Shown: piece after piece, positions 16,294 through 24,778 of the stretch
Layout: each line of letters starts with the position of its first letter
Position numbering within the stretch: position 1 is the first letter of the stretch
NCBI GenBank assembly: GCA_041917255.1
Contig: JAYRYA010000006.1
Coordinates: forward strand, 1 to 64,000
Source of the DNA: Zoogloea sp041917255
Lineage (GTDB): Bacteria; Pseudomonadota; Gammaproteobacteria; Burkholderiales; Rhodocyclaceae
DNA: 64,000 nt
Reading direction: 5' to 3'
The notes under the pieces: model-generated
Seen by the model: the letters and a program-made list of their open reading frames with translations, nothing else
Databases searched by the model: none
Told to the model about the DNA's origin: nothing
Translations under genes and position numbers: made by a program

Positions 16294-17676
16294 ATGTTCG
16301 TCCCCGCTCCCGAGATCTTCAAGGCCTATGACATCCGCGGCATCGTCGACAAGACGCTGACCGCCGAAGCCGTGCGCGCCATCGGCCACGCCCTGGGCTC
16401 CGAAGCCGTTGCCCGCGGCCAGCAGGCCATCGCGGTGGGTCGCGACGGCCGCCTGTCCGGCCCCGAACTCGCCGGTGCGCTCGCCGACGGCATCCGCGCC
16501 GCCGGTGTCGATGTGGTGGACGTGGGCTGCGTGCCCACCCCGCTCACCTACTTCGCCGCCTACGAGTTGGGCACGAACTCCTGCGTCTCGGTCACCGGCA
16601 GCCACAACCCGCCGGACTACAACGGCCTGAAGATGGTGCTGGGCGGCCAGACGCTCTTTGGGGAGCTGATCCAGGCCCTGCGCCAGCGCATCATCGACGG
16701 CAACCTGGTGACCGCCGCGGTGCCCGGCAAGCTCACCCACGCCGACGTGGTGCCGGCCTACGTGGACAAGATCGTCGGCGACGTGAAGCTCGCCCGCCCC
16801 ATGAAGGTGGTGATGGACTGCGGCAACGGCGTGGCCGGCGCCGTGGCTCCGGCACTCTTCAAGCGCCTGGGCTGCGAGCTGGTGGAACTCTTCTGCGAGG
16901 TGGATGGCAATTTCCCCAACCACCACCCGGACCCGTCCAAGCCCGAGAACCTGGCCGACGTGATTCGTGCGCTGCGTGAAACCGACGCCGAGATCGGCCT
17001 CGCCTTTGACGGCGACGGCGACCGGCTGGGCGTGGTGACCAAGGATGGCGAGATCATCTTCCCGGATCGGCAGCTGATGCTGTTCGCCGAGGATGTGCTG
17101 TCCCGCGTGCCGGGGGGCGAGATCATCTACGACGTGAAGTGCACCCGCAACCTGGCCGGCTGGATCAGGGATCGGGGCGGCAAGCCCACCATGTGGAACA
17201 CCGGACATGCGCTGGTGAAGGCCAAGCTGAAGGAGACCGGCGCCCCGCTGGCCGGCGAGATGAGCGGCCACGTGTTCTTCAAGGAGCGCTGGTACGGCTT
17301 TGACGACGGGCTCTACACCGGCGCCCGCCTGCTGGAGATCGTGTCCCGCCAGCCGGACGCCAACCCGGTGCTGAAGAACCTGCCCAACGCCACCAGCACG
17401 CCCGAGCTGAACATCAAGATGAACGAAGGCGAGCCCTTCGCGCTGGTGGATAAACTCAAGGCCGAGGCGACGTTTGAAGGCGCCGAGAGCATGCTCACCA
17501 TCGACGGGGTGCGCGTCGAGTACGCCGACGGCTTCGGCCTCGCCCGCCCGTCCAACACCACCCCGGTGGTGGTGCTGCGCTTCGAGGCCGACAACCAGGC
17601 CGCCATCGAACGCATCCAGGCCGACTTCCGCCGCGCCATCGAAGGCGTGTGGCCAGGGGTGAAGCTGCCGTTCTGA
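16294..17676 (+). CDS. Phosphomannomutase/phosphoglucomutase
   Basis: This enzyme interconverts hexose 1- and 6-phosphates for exopolysaccharide and LPS precursors. The 460 residues have the alpha-D-phosphohexomutase domains: the phosphoserine loop VTGSHNPPDYNGLK, the metal loop FDGDGDRLG, the sugar loop GEMSGHVFFKERW, and the phosphate-binding end RPSNTTPVVVLRFE. It is closest to AlgC/ManB-type dual-specificity enzymes. A TATAAT box and GGAG site precede the ATG. An intrinsic terminator follows. Confidence 0.94.
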   Translation: MFVPAPEIFKAYDIRGIVDKTLTAEAVRAIGHALGSEAVARGQQAIAVGRDGRLSGPELAGALADGIRAAGVDVVDVGCVPTPLTYFAAYELGTNSCVSVTGSHNPPDYNGLKMVLGGQTLFGELIQALRQRIIDGNLVTAAVPGKLTHADVVPAYVDKIVGDVKLARPMKVVMDCGNGVAGAVAPALFKRLGCELVELFCEVDGNFPNHHPDPSKPENLADVIRALRETDAEIGLAFDGDGDRLGVVTKDGEIIFPDRQLMLFAEDVLSRVPGGEIIYDVKCTRNLAGWIRDRGGKPTMWNTGHALVKAKLKETGAPLAGEMSGHVFFKERWYGFDDGLYTGARLLEIVSRQPDANPVLKNLPNATSTPELNIKMNEGEPFALVDKLKAEATFEGAESMLTIDGVRVEYADGFGLARPSNTTPVVVLRFEADNQAAIERIQADFRRAIEGVWPGVKLPF

Positions 17677-17692
17677 GCGAAACCGCGACATG

Positions 17693-17728
17693 AAAAACGG
17701 CGACCGGCGCAAGCCCGTCGCCGTTTTT
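17693..17728. terminator. Bidirectional intrinsic terminator
   Basis: AAAAACGGCGAC (17693-17704) pairs with GTCGCCGTTTTT (17717-17728). It separates the phosphohexomutase gene from the convergent leuE-like gene. Confidence 0.88.
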
Positions 17729-17760
17729 GTTCTGGCAGCGCCGAGGCTGCAGGCAAGCGC

Positions 17761-18411
17761 TCAGCCCGCCCCGGCCCCCGCCAGCCGCAGGCCGAAGCCG
17801 ATGAAGAGCCCACCCACGCCGCCCGTCGCGCCTGCCGACAAGCGCCGCCTGCGCCGGAAGACCTCCGCCAGCCGGGTGCCGCCAAAGATCAACGCCGACA
17901 GGTAGAGCGCGCTGAAAAACTGGACGATCGCCCCCAGGATGAGGAAGGACAGCGCTGGATGGTCGTAGCCCGGCGACACGAATTGAATGAAGAAGGACAC
18001 GAAGAACAGGATCGCCTTGGGGTTCATCAGGCTGATGAGGAGCGCCACCCTGAAGGGATGGGCGGCGTCCCGCGGTGGCTCAACGGGTGCCGCAGCGTCG
18101 GCCTGGCCTCGCCAGGTGCGCAGCCCCGCCCGGAGCAGCCCGATACCCAGCCACACCAGGTACACCGCACCGGCGTAGCGCAGCGCCATGAACAGCGCCG
18201 GCGTAGCCTGCAGCAGCGACGCCGCACCGGTGGCCGAGAGGATCATCAGGATCAGGTCGCCCAGGAAGATGCCGCAGGCACCCCGATAGCCCGCCGCCAC
18301 GCCCCAGCGGGACGCGACGGTCATCACGTAAAGCGAGTTAGGGCCGGGCAGGAGCACGATGAAGATCGTCCCCAGCACGAAGGTGGTGATGTCGGTGATG
18401 CCGTAGAACAT
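17761..18411 (-). CDS. leuE: LysE-family amino acid exporter, LeuE type
   Basis: This inner-membrane exporter of the RhtB/LysE superfamily probably exports leucine or related amino acids. The 216 residues have six predicted membrane helices. The block FVLGTIFIVLLPGPNSLYVM, YRGACGIFLGD and SLMNPKAILFFVSFFIQFV closely follow E. coli LeuE. The ATG at 18411 is preferred over a TTG two codons upstream. The gene appears monocistronic and faces the phosphohexomutase gene. Confidence 0.88.
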   Translation of the reverse strand: MFYGITDITTFVLGTIFIVLLPGPNSLYVMTVASRWGVAAGYRGACGIFLGDLILMILSATGAASLLQATPALFMALRYAGAVYLVWLGIGLLRAGLRTWRGQADAAAPVEPPRDAAHPFRVALLISLMNPKAILFFVSFFIQFVSPGYDHPALSFLILGAIVQFFSALYLSALIFGGTRLAEVFRRRRRLSAGATGGVGGLFIGFGLRLAGAGAG

Positions 18412-18483
18412 GAGCAAGCCCGCAAGGCAAAGGATGGATTATCGCAGCCCGCTGCCGGTGGCCGGGCAAGCAGTGGGCGGCCC

Positions 18484-19215
18484 TCAGCCGCCAATGACCA
18501 GCGCGTCGGGAATCTCGAAGCGATCACCATTACCCAGGGTAACTGCCGACGCATCGCCGTCTCGCGTCACCTCAAAGGGCAGCAGGCCATCCGATGACAC
18601 TGCCTTGCCGGCAACGAAGGCCACATGACGCACGGCTCCGCCGGGCAACGTGATCCGTACCGTACCCGCCCCGACCTCACGGCGCATCACAGCGGCCTCG
18701 CAGGTCGTCACCGGGCCGCCGCCCGGCATGCAGCGGATCGACGCCGTGGCGTGGAATGGCGTGCCCGCCAAGCGCGCGTCGCTCGCTGCCGCCTGGCCCG
18801 GATGGCCGCCCACCTGCACTGACAGGTTGTAGCTCGCCACCTCGTTGCGGCGGGCGGCGTTGCGCATCAGATAGACACGGACGAGATAATCGCCCGTCAC
18901 CGGCGCGACGGTCTCGAAACGATCACCCCACGCGCTGCCGATGAACATCGCGCCGTCGGTGACACCCGGGGCGACCACGTTGAAGAAGCTGCTCGGGTTG
19001 CTGGTCTTGAGCTTCATCACTACCGCCTGACCCGCCTTGAGCGGGATCAGGTAATCCACAAACTGGTAGCCCTTGAGCGTGCCAGACAGTGCCTGAGCAG
19101 CCCCCGCCGCGACGGCCACCTTGCGGGCGGGCGGCGGATCCGGCTGGGCTGACGCTGCCATCGCCACCCCAGCCCAGGCCACGAGCACCACGGCTGGCAG
19201 CGCGCGACGAAGCAC
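18484..19215 (-). CDS. Secreted protein resembling PliI/PliG lysozyme inhibitors
   Basis: A 243-residue periplasmic protein. The GTG at 19215, one base after the speG stop, begins a signal peptide (VLRRALPAVVLVAWAGVAMA). The first mature domain contains LKGYQFVDYLIPLKAGQAVVMKL, FFNVVAPG and GDYLVRVYLMRNAARRNEVASY. This is the pattern I associate with periplasmic inhibitors of I- or G-type lysozymes (PliI/PliG). A second domain with a CMPGG...TTCEAAV cysteine pair ends in RFEIPDALVIGG. The family resemblance is from memory of motifs, so an inhibitor role is only probable. It may be coupled to speG. Confidence 0.65.
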   Translation of the reverse strand: MLRRALPAVVLVAWAGVAMAASAQPDPPPARKVAVAAGAAQALSGTLKGYQFVDYLIPLKAGQAVVMKLKTSNPSSFFNVVAPGVTDGAMFIGSAWGDRFETVAPVTGDYLVRVYLMRNAARRNEVASYNLSVQVGGHPGQAAASDARLAGTPFHATASIRCMPGGGPVTTCEAAVMRREVGAGTVRITLPGGAVRHVAFVAGKAVSSDGLLPFEVTRDGDASAVTLGNGDRFEIPDALVIGG

Positions 19216-19216
19216 C

Positions 19217-19735
19217 TCAGCCCCGCTTTGCCAGGTAGCCCGGCTGAAAGGCCGCCATCCGGTAGGCGTCCCGATAGATGCCATCCACAAAGAACTCATG
19301 CTTTAGCACCCCCTCTTCGGTGAAACCGAGTTTTTTGTAAACCGATACTGCCCGGCTGTTTTCCACATCCACGACCAGGATCAACTTGTAAAGGTTGAGC
19401 ACCGTGAAAGCGTAGCCCATTGCCAGCCAGGTTGCCTGGGTCGCGTAGCCGCGGCCCTGATGATCCGGCGAGATGATGATCTGGAATTCGGCCCGGCGGT
19501 GGATGTGGTTGATCTCCACCAACTCGACCAGCCCCACCCGCACGCCATCACGCTCGACAACAAAGCGCCGCTCGCTCTGATCGTGGATGTGCTTGTCGTA
19601 AAGGTCGCACAGTTCGACGAAAGCCTCGTAGGGCTCCTCGAACCAGTAGTGCATCACCGTCTCGTTGTTGTCCAGCTCGTGGACGAAGCGCAGGTCTTCC
19701 CGCTCCAGGGGCCTCAGTCTGAGTTGATCGTTCAT
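19217..19735 (-). CDS. speG: Spermidine N1-acetyltransferase
   Basis: This GNAT enzyme acetylates spermidine and spermine with acetyl-CoA, limiting polyamine toxicity. The 172-residue sequence is very close to E. coli SpeG: RLRPLEREDLRFVHELDNN, YWFEEPYEAFVEL, DLYDKHIHDQSERRFVVE, LVELVEINHIHRRAEFQI and the CoA loop HQGRGYATQA. The ATG at 19735 matches the family N-terminus; upstream in-frame sequence is not homologous. The lysozyme-inhibitor-like gene follows almost immediately. Confidence 0.94.
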   Translation of the reverse strand: MNDQLRLRPLEREDLRFVHELDNNETVMHYWFEEPYEAFVELCDLYDKHIHDQSERRFVVERDGVRVGLVELVEINHIHRRAEFQIIISPDHQGRGYATQATWLAMGYAFTVLNLYKLILVVDVENSRAVSVYKKLGFTEEGVLKHEFFVDGIYRDAYRMAAFQPGYLAKRG

Positions 19736-19842
19736 GCAGGTTGCAGAAGGTGTTGAGAAAAGTCGGTGGCCGTAACGGGCCACGATACAGTCTGACCCGG
19801 CGTGGGGCCGACAGTTCGCCCGGGCGCATCCGCCCAATGCAA

Positions 19843-19872
19843 AGAGAGTTGCCACCTGGGTGACAACCCTCT
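19843..19872 (-). terminator. Terminator of the DUF945/TPR gene
   Basis: An imperfect 14-bp stem (19843-19856 with 19859-19872, two G-T type mismatches) is followed on the minus strand by TCTCTTTGC. It lies about 40 bases after the stop of the upstream gene. Confidence 0.6.
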
Positions 19873-19912
19873 TGTAGTGAATCCCCCCGGCGCCGGGCGC
19901 CGGCAACACGTT

Positions 19913-21991
19913 TCAGCCAGCACTCACCGTCAGCCGTGGCTTGCGACCTTCGGCCACCCAGGCCAGTACCGTACCGTACATGTCGGCCAGTGCCGGTCGG
20001 GTGGTGCGCTCCCTGTCGGCACGGTCGGTGTAGAAGGCGATGGATTTCTCCCGGCTTCCGGACCACTGGTAGGCCACCCACAGGGCGGCCTGGCTCTCGT
20101 CCTTGCGGCCCGAGAGCGCCAGCGCCTCGGCGAGCGGCGTCCAGGTGGCGCTGCGGCGCGGGTCGAGTTGCAGGGCGGCGGTCAGCACCTCGGCGGCCTC
20201 CTGCGGCTTGCCGGCCTTGACCAGCGCAAAGCCCAGGTTGCCAGCCAGTTCCACGTCGCGGGGATTCTCGGCGAGGCCCTTGCGGAAGAGTTCGGCGGCA
20301 CGGGACGGGTCATCGGCCTTGAGGGCATCGAGACCCTCGGCATTGAGCTTGCGCGAGACTGCGCGGTTACCCGGCGCCGGTTTGCCAAGCGCTTCGATGC
20401 GGGCGGCCACGGCGAACACCGCGGCAGTGTCTTCCCGGGTGGCGGCGCCGAGCGTCTGGAGCAGGCACTGGCGAGCCGACGTGCAGTTCGCCGCAGCCAC
20501 GCCCGGCTGAGCCACTGGCGCGAGGGACACCGGCGGAACGAGCAGCACGCCCGGCATGGAAGCCGGCGCGGCAACGGCCGTAGGCGCAACTGCAAGCAGC
20601 GTGGGCTGCGCGTCGGCCACTTCGGGTTCACCGTCGGCGATGATCGGCGCGGGCGCCTGCAGGGATTCGGACGGCGCCGCATTGCGGGCCAGTCTATGCT
20701 TGTCGAGGAAGGCGTTGAGGACCTGATCGGCGCCCCCGAGTCCAGCCAGCACCGCGCTGGCGTCGAAGATGCGGCCGTTGGTGCGCAGCACACCTTCGGC
20801 GTACTCGAAGCTGCCCTTCAGGCTGCCGTCCTGGCCCTGGGTGAAGCCCATGCCCAGCGCCGTCCGCAGCTTGTCGGCGTCGAGCACCGTGCCCTTCAGC
20901 ACCATCTCGCCAGAAGCCTTGAGCAAGTTCGCCAGGGAAATCGGCGCCGAGACCGCCAGGGATTTGCGGGCCTCGATCATCAGCTTGCCGTCGAGGCTGC
21001 CCTTGCCCACCGTGCCCGCAAGCCTGGGAACGCCGAAGGAGAAGCCCTGGGTCATCAGGGTGCGCAGGGCCTTGCGGAAGGTTTCATCCTCGTCGGTGGT
21101 CATGTTCTGCAGGCCGCAGGTGTCGCCAAACAGGCGGCTGATGGTTTCGATGCTGCGCCTGTCGAGATCCCGGATCGCCATCTCGAGGGTCAGATCCTTC
21201 ACGGTCTCGCCGCCAAACGATGCCGCGCGCAGGCTCTCGGTCACCTGGGCGTTGAGGCGTTCGCCCTCCTCGGTGACCAGTGTTGCGTGACGGAAGCCTT
21301 CGGCAGAGCCGTGGCTGGTGGCGATCCGCTCGATGGACAGCGACGACGAGCCGGTGCCCAGGTAGCGGTTCTTCAGATCTACACTGAGGGCGATCTTGCC
21401 CAGCTCGACAGCCTCGCCGTTGCCACGGGTGAGCAGTTTTTCGATGCCCCAGTCGATAGCCAGCGCGGTCTTGCCAACCGCGAGGCTGCCGCTGGAAGGC
21501 GCAATGGTCAGTTTCTGGCCGCCCTGATCGAGGGCGAGTTCGGGCAGCGACATGGCCGAGCGGAAATCCCCGCCGTAGCTCACGTCGCCCGCGCCCTGCA
21601 GCTTGAGGCTGGGGCCGAAGCGTTCGGCCAGCGCAGCGGCAAGCTCGCCGCTGGGTTTGGCGCTCCAGGTCACGCGCAGGGGCGCGGCGGGCAGCACCAC
21701 GTTGGCGAGGGAATACTGCACCTCCACCTCCAGCGCCGGGCGCCGGCCCCCTTCGTCGCTCGAGCACGCGTCCACCACCTCCAACCCGAAAGAGCCGGTG
21801 GCCGAGAACAGTCCGCCGCTGTGCTGAAGGTTGCGCACGCGCACGCCGGTTTCGGACGAAGGCTTGGCCGCGAAGGCGCGGATCTCCCGCTCGGCCACGC
21901 TGCCCACATAGACGCTGGCGCCCAGCCAGCCCGCGACCACGATGCCGATACCGCCTGCGCCGATGAGAATCTTCTTGTTGTCCTTACTCAT
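19913..21991 (-). CDS. YdgA/DUF945-like membrane-anchored protein with C-terminal TPR region
   Basis: A 692-residue envelope protein of uncertain role. The ATG at 21991 follows GGGAGA and is the likely start. An N-terminal membrane helix (ILIGAGGIGIVVAGWLGASVYVG, about 8-30) is followed by a long periplasmic region with YdgA/DUF945 features: NLQHSGGLFSATGSFGLEV, repeated SLP and SLDGKLMIEARKSL segments. Residues about 565-690 contain two to three TPR-like repeats (LKADDPSRAAELFRKGLAENPRDVELAGNLGFALVKAGKPQEA). The leader carries a c-di-GMP-I riboswitch, so production is tied to the motile/sessile signal. E. coli YdgA is linked to swarming, but this is loose support. Confidence 0.72.
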   Translation of the reverse strand: MSKDNKKILIGAGGIGIVVAGWLGASVYVGSVAEREIRAFAAKPSSETGVRVRNLQHSGGLFSATGSFGLEVVDACSSDEGGRRPALEVEVQYSLANVVLPAAPLRVTWSAKPSGELAAALAERFGPSLKLQGAGDVSYGGDFRSAMSLPELALDQGGQKLTIAPSSGSLAVGKTALAIDWGIEKLLTRGNGEAVELGKIALSVDLKNRYLGTGSSSLSIERIATSHGSAEGFRHATLVTEEGERLNAQVTESLRAASFGGETVKDLTLEMAIRDLDRRSIETISRLFGDTCGLQNMTTDEDETFRKALRTLMTQGFSFGVPRLAGTVGKGSLDGKLMIEARKSLAVSAPISLANLLKASGEMVLKGTVLDADKLRTALGMGFTQGQDGSLKGSFEYAEGVLRTNGRIFDASAVLAGLGGADQVLNAFLDKHRLARNAAPSESLQAPAPIIADGEPEVADAQPTLLAVAPTAVAAPASMPGVLLVPPVSLAPVAQPGVAAANCTSARQCLLQTLGAATREDTAAVFAVAARIEALGKPAPGNRAVSRKLNAEGLDALKADDPSRAAELFRKGLAENPRDVELAGNLGFALVKAGKPQEAAEVLTAALQLDPRRSATWTPLAEALALSGRKDESQAALWVAYQWSGSREKSIAFYTDRADRERTTRPALADMYGTVLAWVAEGRKPRLTVSAG

Positions 21992-22125
21992 GTCGTTCTC
22001 CCGCCGAGGGTCGGCACAAATGGAAAGATCGCGTACGAAAACGCACGAGAGCAGGCGCATGGGCGGCAGACGCGCGCGGACGGCCAGATCGACAAAACAC
22101 GAGGGAGACAGTGCGGACAGCACGG

Positions 22126-22156
22126 AAAACCGACGCGGGTGCGAACGAACCCGCGC
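22126..22156 (-). terminator. Probable expression-platform terminator of the riboswitch
   Basis: On the minus strand an 8-bp hairpin (22149-22156 with 22133-22140) follows the aptamer directly. It is followed, after a few bases, by a short TTTT at 22126-22129. Its position fits ligand-controlled attenuation, but the T-tract is short. Confidence 0.5.
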
Positions 22157-22159
22157 TGA

Positions 22160-22250
22160 GGGAACCCGGCCGTCCTTCCTGCGTGCAGGTTAGGACCCGA
22201 AGCTTTGCGTCCGGGGTTCTCACCCCGTTTGCCTTTTTCTCGTGGATTGA
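22160..22250 (-). promoter_or_regulatory. Cyclic-di-GMP-I (GEMM-I) riboswitch
   Basis: On the minus strand the conserved parts appear in order: GGCAAAC (22233-22227), a GC hairpin CGGGG/CCCCG with a GAGA-type loop, GACGCAAAGC, GGGTCCTAA, a CCTGC/GCAGG hairpin, then AAGGACGGCCGGGTT. These match the GEMM-I consensus closely, including the GGACGCAAAGC core and the tetraloop/receptor elements. The aptamer lies about 160 nt upstream of the DUF945/TPR gene, with a hairpin between. The 5' P1 strand is A-rich and less standard. The rest of the 324-base gap (21992-22315) holds only this leader and a short GC hairpin near 22297-22314. Confidence 0.87.
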
Positions 22251-22315
22251 TCTTACAGTTGACGGAGCGGGCGGCGCCCGACTTATGTCACGAATACCCG
22301 GTCGTCGTCCCGGGA

Positions 22316-23626
22316 TCAGTGCAGGGCGGCCAGAAGGCCGGCGATCTCGTCGAAGCCCGGCCGGGCTGCCGGCCGCGCGCTGAGGCAGCGGGTCGAGAGG
22401 GCCGCCAGCGCGCGGCTCACATCACCGGCATCGAGACGCTCGACGAGTTCCTCCAGCAGATGGCCGAAGGCTCGCACCTCCAGCTGCGCCAGCCGGCGCG
22501 CCCGATCCGGGTCGGCCGGTGGAACAAACGACGCGGCACCAAAATCCCCGAGAAAGACCCGCCCGGCGCCATCATGGAGAATGTTGTGGGCGTACAGATC
22601 GCCATGCACGATGCCTCGCCGGTGCAGGTGCGCAGCCGCCGCCGCGATGCCCCGGGCAATGGCGAGCGCCGCGGCGGGCGTGAAGCGGGTGCCATCGGGG
22701 TAGACGTCGCGGGTGCAGGTATCCAGGCTGGGCGGGCCGGCCAGGCTGCGAAAGGCCGGATCGATCAGCGCCATCACCAGCCCGGCGGTGTCGGCGGGAT
22801 GGTCGGCGACTTCACCCAGCACCGGGATCAGCTGCGGGTGACCGCCCGCCCCCACGCAGGCGGCCCGCTCGCTGCCCGGCAGGCCGTCGCTGGTCACCTC
22901 GCCCTTGAAGAGCTTCACCGCCACAGATCGCTTGCCTTCCGGCGCCGACCACGCCGCCCGGTGGATCACCCCAGATGCGCCTTCGCCCAGTACGCCGTCG
23001 GTCTCCAGCGCGCCCCAAGGCACCGGCCGGGTGTGGGCCTCGGTCTGCCACGCGGCGTCGAGCGTTGCGCAGAAAGGATTGCCGGCATACGCCAGCCACG
23101 TCAGTCGGGGCAGATCGAGCAGCCAGTCCGGGAAGATGGCGATCCGGTTGGCAGCGATGCGCAGTAGCTCCAGCGACGTACATGCCTCCATCTCCGGCGG
23201 CAGCGTGGTGAGCCGGTTGCCCGCGAGGGTCAGCTTGCGCAGCCTCGTGCAGCGGCCGATGCCGGCAGGCAGGGCTTCGATACGGTTGTCGGTGAGGATC
23301 AACCAGCGCAGGGTGGGCGGCAGCGCTGCGCCGGGCACGGTGTGCAGCCGGCACGACTTGAAGCCGATCATCTCCAGCGCCGGGCACGCACCCAACACCT
23401 CGGGCAACACCTCGAAGGGGTTGCCCGAGCAAAACAGCACCCGCAGTTTCGCAAGCCGTGGCAGGTCGCCCGGCAGGGTGGTGAGTTGATTGCCCGCCAG
23501 ATCGAGGATCTCCAACGTATCGGAAAGCTCGAAGATCTCCCGCGGGAAGTCGCGCAGGCCGCAGGCGAGCTTGAGGTGGCGGGCGCCGGCGAGCCGGCCG
23601 GCCCGGAGTTGATCGAGGGTGTCCAT
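22316..23626 (-). CDS. Leucine-rich-repeat protein fused to a Ser/Thr-type protein kinase
   Basis: A cytoplasmic protein of 436 residues (start ATG 23626, MDTLDQLRAG). Residues about 20-205 hold seven or so LRRs of the LxxLxLxxNxLxxLP type (LEILDLAGNQLTTLPGDLP, LRKLTLAGNRLTTLPPEME). Residues about 215-436 form a protein kinase domain: glycine loop LGEGASGVIHRA, ATP lysine in VAVKLFKG, catalytic loop HGDLYAHNIL and magnesium loop DFGAAS. HGDLYAHN replaces the usual HRDLKPEN, as in a subset of bacterial and plant LRR kinases, but the Asp and Asn are kept, so activity is likely. No membrane segment or signal peptide is seen. The substrate is unknown. Confidence 0.88.
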   Translation of the reverse strand: MDTLDQLRAGRLAGARHLKLACGLRDFPREIFELSDTLEILDLAGNQLTTLPGDLPRLAKLRVLFCSGNPFEVLPEVLGACPALEMIGFKSCRLHTVPGAALPPTLRWLILTDNRIEALPAGIGRCTRLRKLTLAGNRLTTLPPEMEACTSLELLRIAANRIAIFPDWLLDLPRLTWLAYAGNPFCATLDAAWQTEAHTRPVPWGALETDGVLGEGASGVIHRAAWSAPEGKRSVAVKLFKGEVTSDGLPGSERAACVGAGGHPQLIPVLGEVADHPADTAGLVMALIDPAFRSLAGPPSLDTCTRDVYPDGTRFTPAAALAIARGIAAAAAHLHRRGIVHGDLYAHNILHDGAGRVFLGDFGAASFVPPADPDRARRLAQLEVRAFGHLLEELVERLDAGDVSRALAALSTRCLSARPAARPGFDEIAGLLAALH

Positions 23627-23716
23627 CAAGGCAGCAGAGGGTGAAGGGCGCGGGCGGATTCTAGCCGTCCGCAGGCAGCTGCCCGCATGGAAATTGCCCA
23701 CATCCGGCAGTCGGGC

Positions 23717-24499
23717 TCACACCCCCTGCCCGGCCAGCTTACGCGTCACCCGGGCACGGCTCTCGCGCTCTTCGTGCTGAGCGCGGGCCAGCATGCTCTC
23801 CTCGACGAAGGTCATGTGACGGCGCACCGCCGACTCGGCGGCCACCGGATCGCGGCGCTTCACGGCGTCCCAGATTGCTGCGTGCTGACCGCGCAACTCC
23901 TGCCAGTCGTCCTCCAGCCGACGCAGGTGACGCAGGTTGCGGTCGATGTGGTCGTGAGTCACACGGAACAAGCTGGCAGTGAGGTGGCCGATCATCACGT
24001 TGTGGGCGGCCTCGGCGATGGCCTGGTGGAAGGCCAGATCGGCCCTCACCTGCTCCTCGAAGACCTCGGCCGACGGCCCCTGGGCGAACAACCCCTCCAC
24101 CCGCGCGTAGGCGTCGCCGATGCGCTGGATGTCGGCGTCGGTGGCGCGGCGGGCGGCCAGCGCCGCGGCCTCGGATTCGAGCATCCCGCGAAACTCCAGC
24201 AGATCCACCTGGATGTTGGGGTGCTGGCGGAGCATCTCGCCCCACGGGTCGGTGAAGCCGGCGTCGAGCCGGTCGGTCACATACGTGCCGCCGCCCTGGC
24301 GGCTGTGGAGCAGGCCCTTGGACACCAGCTTCTGGATCGCCTCGCGCAGCGACGGGCGCGACACGCCCAGTTCGGCCGCCAGCTCGCGCTCGGGCTGAAG
24401 GCGGTCGCCGGGCTTGAGGGCGCCATCGAGGATGCGCCGTTCGAGTTCGTGGGCAATGGTGTCGGAGAGCCGCTGAACAGCAATTTTCCCGATGGTCAT
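23717..24499 (-). CDS. lldR: GntR/FadR-family lactate-responsive regulator
   Basis: A 260-residue transcription factor that probably represses the lactate operon until lactate binds. The N-terminal winged helix (IAVQRLSDTIAHELERRILDGALKPGDRLQPERELAAELGVSRPSLREAIQKL) is clear FadR-type GntR. The C-terminal FCD domain has metal/ligand-binding residues in FHQAIAEAAHN and related helices. It is divergent from lutA-lutC-lutB-dld-lldP, and two matching inverted repeats lie in the intergenic region. PdhR and GlcC are relatives, but the context supports LldR. Confidence 0.88.
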   Translation of the reverse strand: MTIGKIAVQRLSDTIAHELERRILDGALKPGDRLQPERELAAELGVSRPSLREAIQKLVSKGLLHSRQGGGTYVTDRLDAGFTDPWGEMLRQHPNIQVDLLEFRGMLESEAAALAARRATDADIQRIGDAYARVEGLFAQGPSAEVFEEQVRADLAFHQAIAEAAHNVMIGHLTASLFRVTHDHIDRNLRHLRRLEDDWQELRGQHAAIWDAVKRRDPVAAESAVRRHMTFVEESMLARAQHEERESRARVTRKLAGQGV

Positions 24500-24513
24500 G
24501 ACTTGGCCTCAAA

Positions 24514-24526
24514 TTGGTCTGACCAA
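24514..24526. promoter_or_regulatory. LldR operator 1
   Basis: TTGGT-CTG-ACCAA is a perfect inverted repeat of the FadR-family type (T-GT-N3-AC-A). It is 15 bases upstream of the lldR ATG, so it probably allows autoregulation. Confidence 0.7.
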
Positions 24527-24674
24527 AATACTAACCCCAAGTCTTGATGAACCTCAAGCCAGCAGGGCAGAAAACCTAGTCGTTTACCCCTAGATCACCC
24601 AAAAATCAGTAGCTTGACTCTTCTGAAGGATTGACTTCGAAGTGGCACGCAGGTAGATTTTTCCTCAGCGGTTT

Positions 24675-24691
24675 AATTGGTCTTACCAATT
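24675..24691. promoter_or_regulatory. LldR operator 2
   Basis: AATTGGT-CTT-ACCAATT is a perfect 7-bp inverted repeat with the same core as operator 1, about 160 bases away and about 90 bases before lutA. Paired distant operators resemble the E. coli lldPRD arrangement. Confidence 0.72.
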
Positions 24692-24778
24692 TACCGAAAA
24701 CACCCAAAATCATCTGGCTAATAGTCGCAGCAACGGAACAGAATTCCGTTTCAAAGCGACACGGACTGGAGGAGACCC

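Noticed and set aside
16228..17712. Minus-strand frame antisense to the phosphohexomutase
   Set aside because: Shadow frame; the sense gene contains the SHNP and DGDGD motifs.
19802..22159. Plus-strand frame of 785 codons antisense to the DUF945/TPR gene
   Set aside because: The minus-strand gene has a membrane helix, TPR repeats and an SD. The plus frame shows only Arg/Gly/His-rich sequence.
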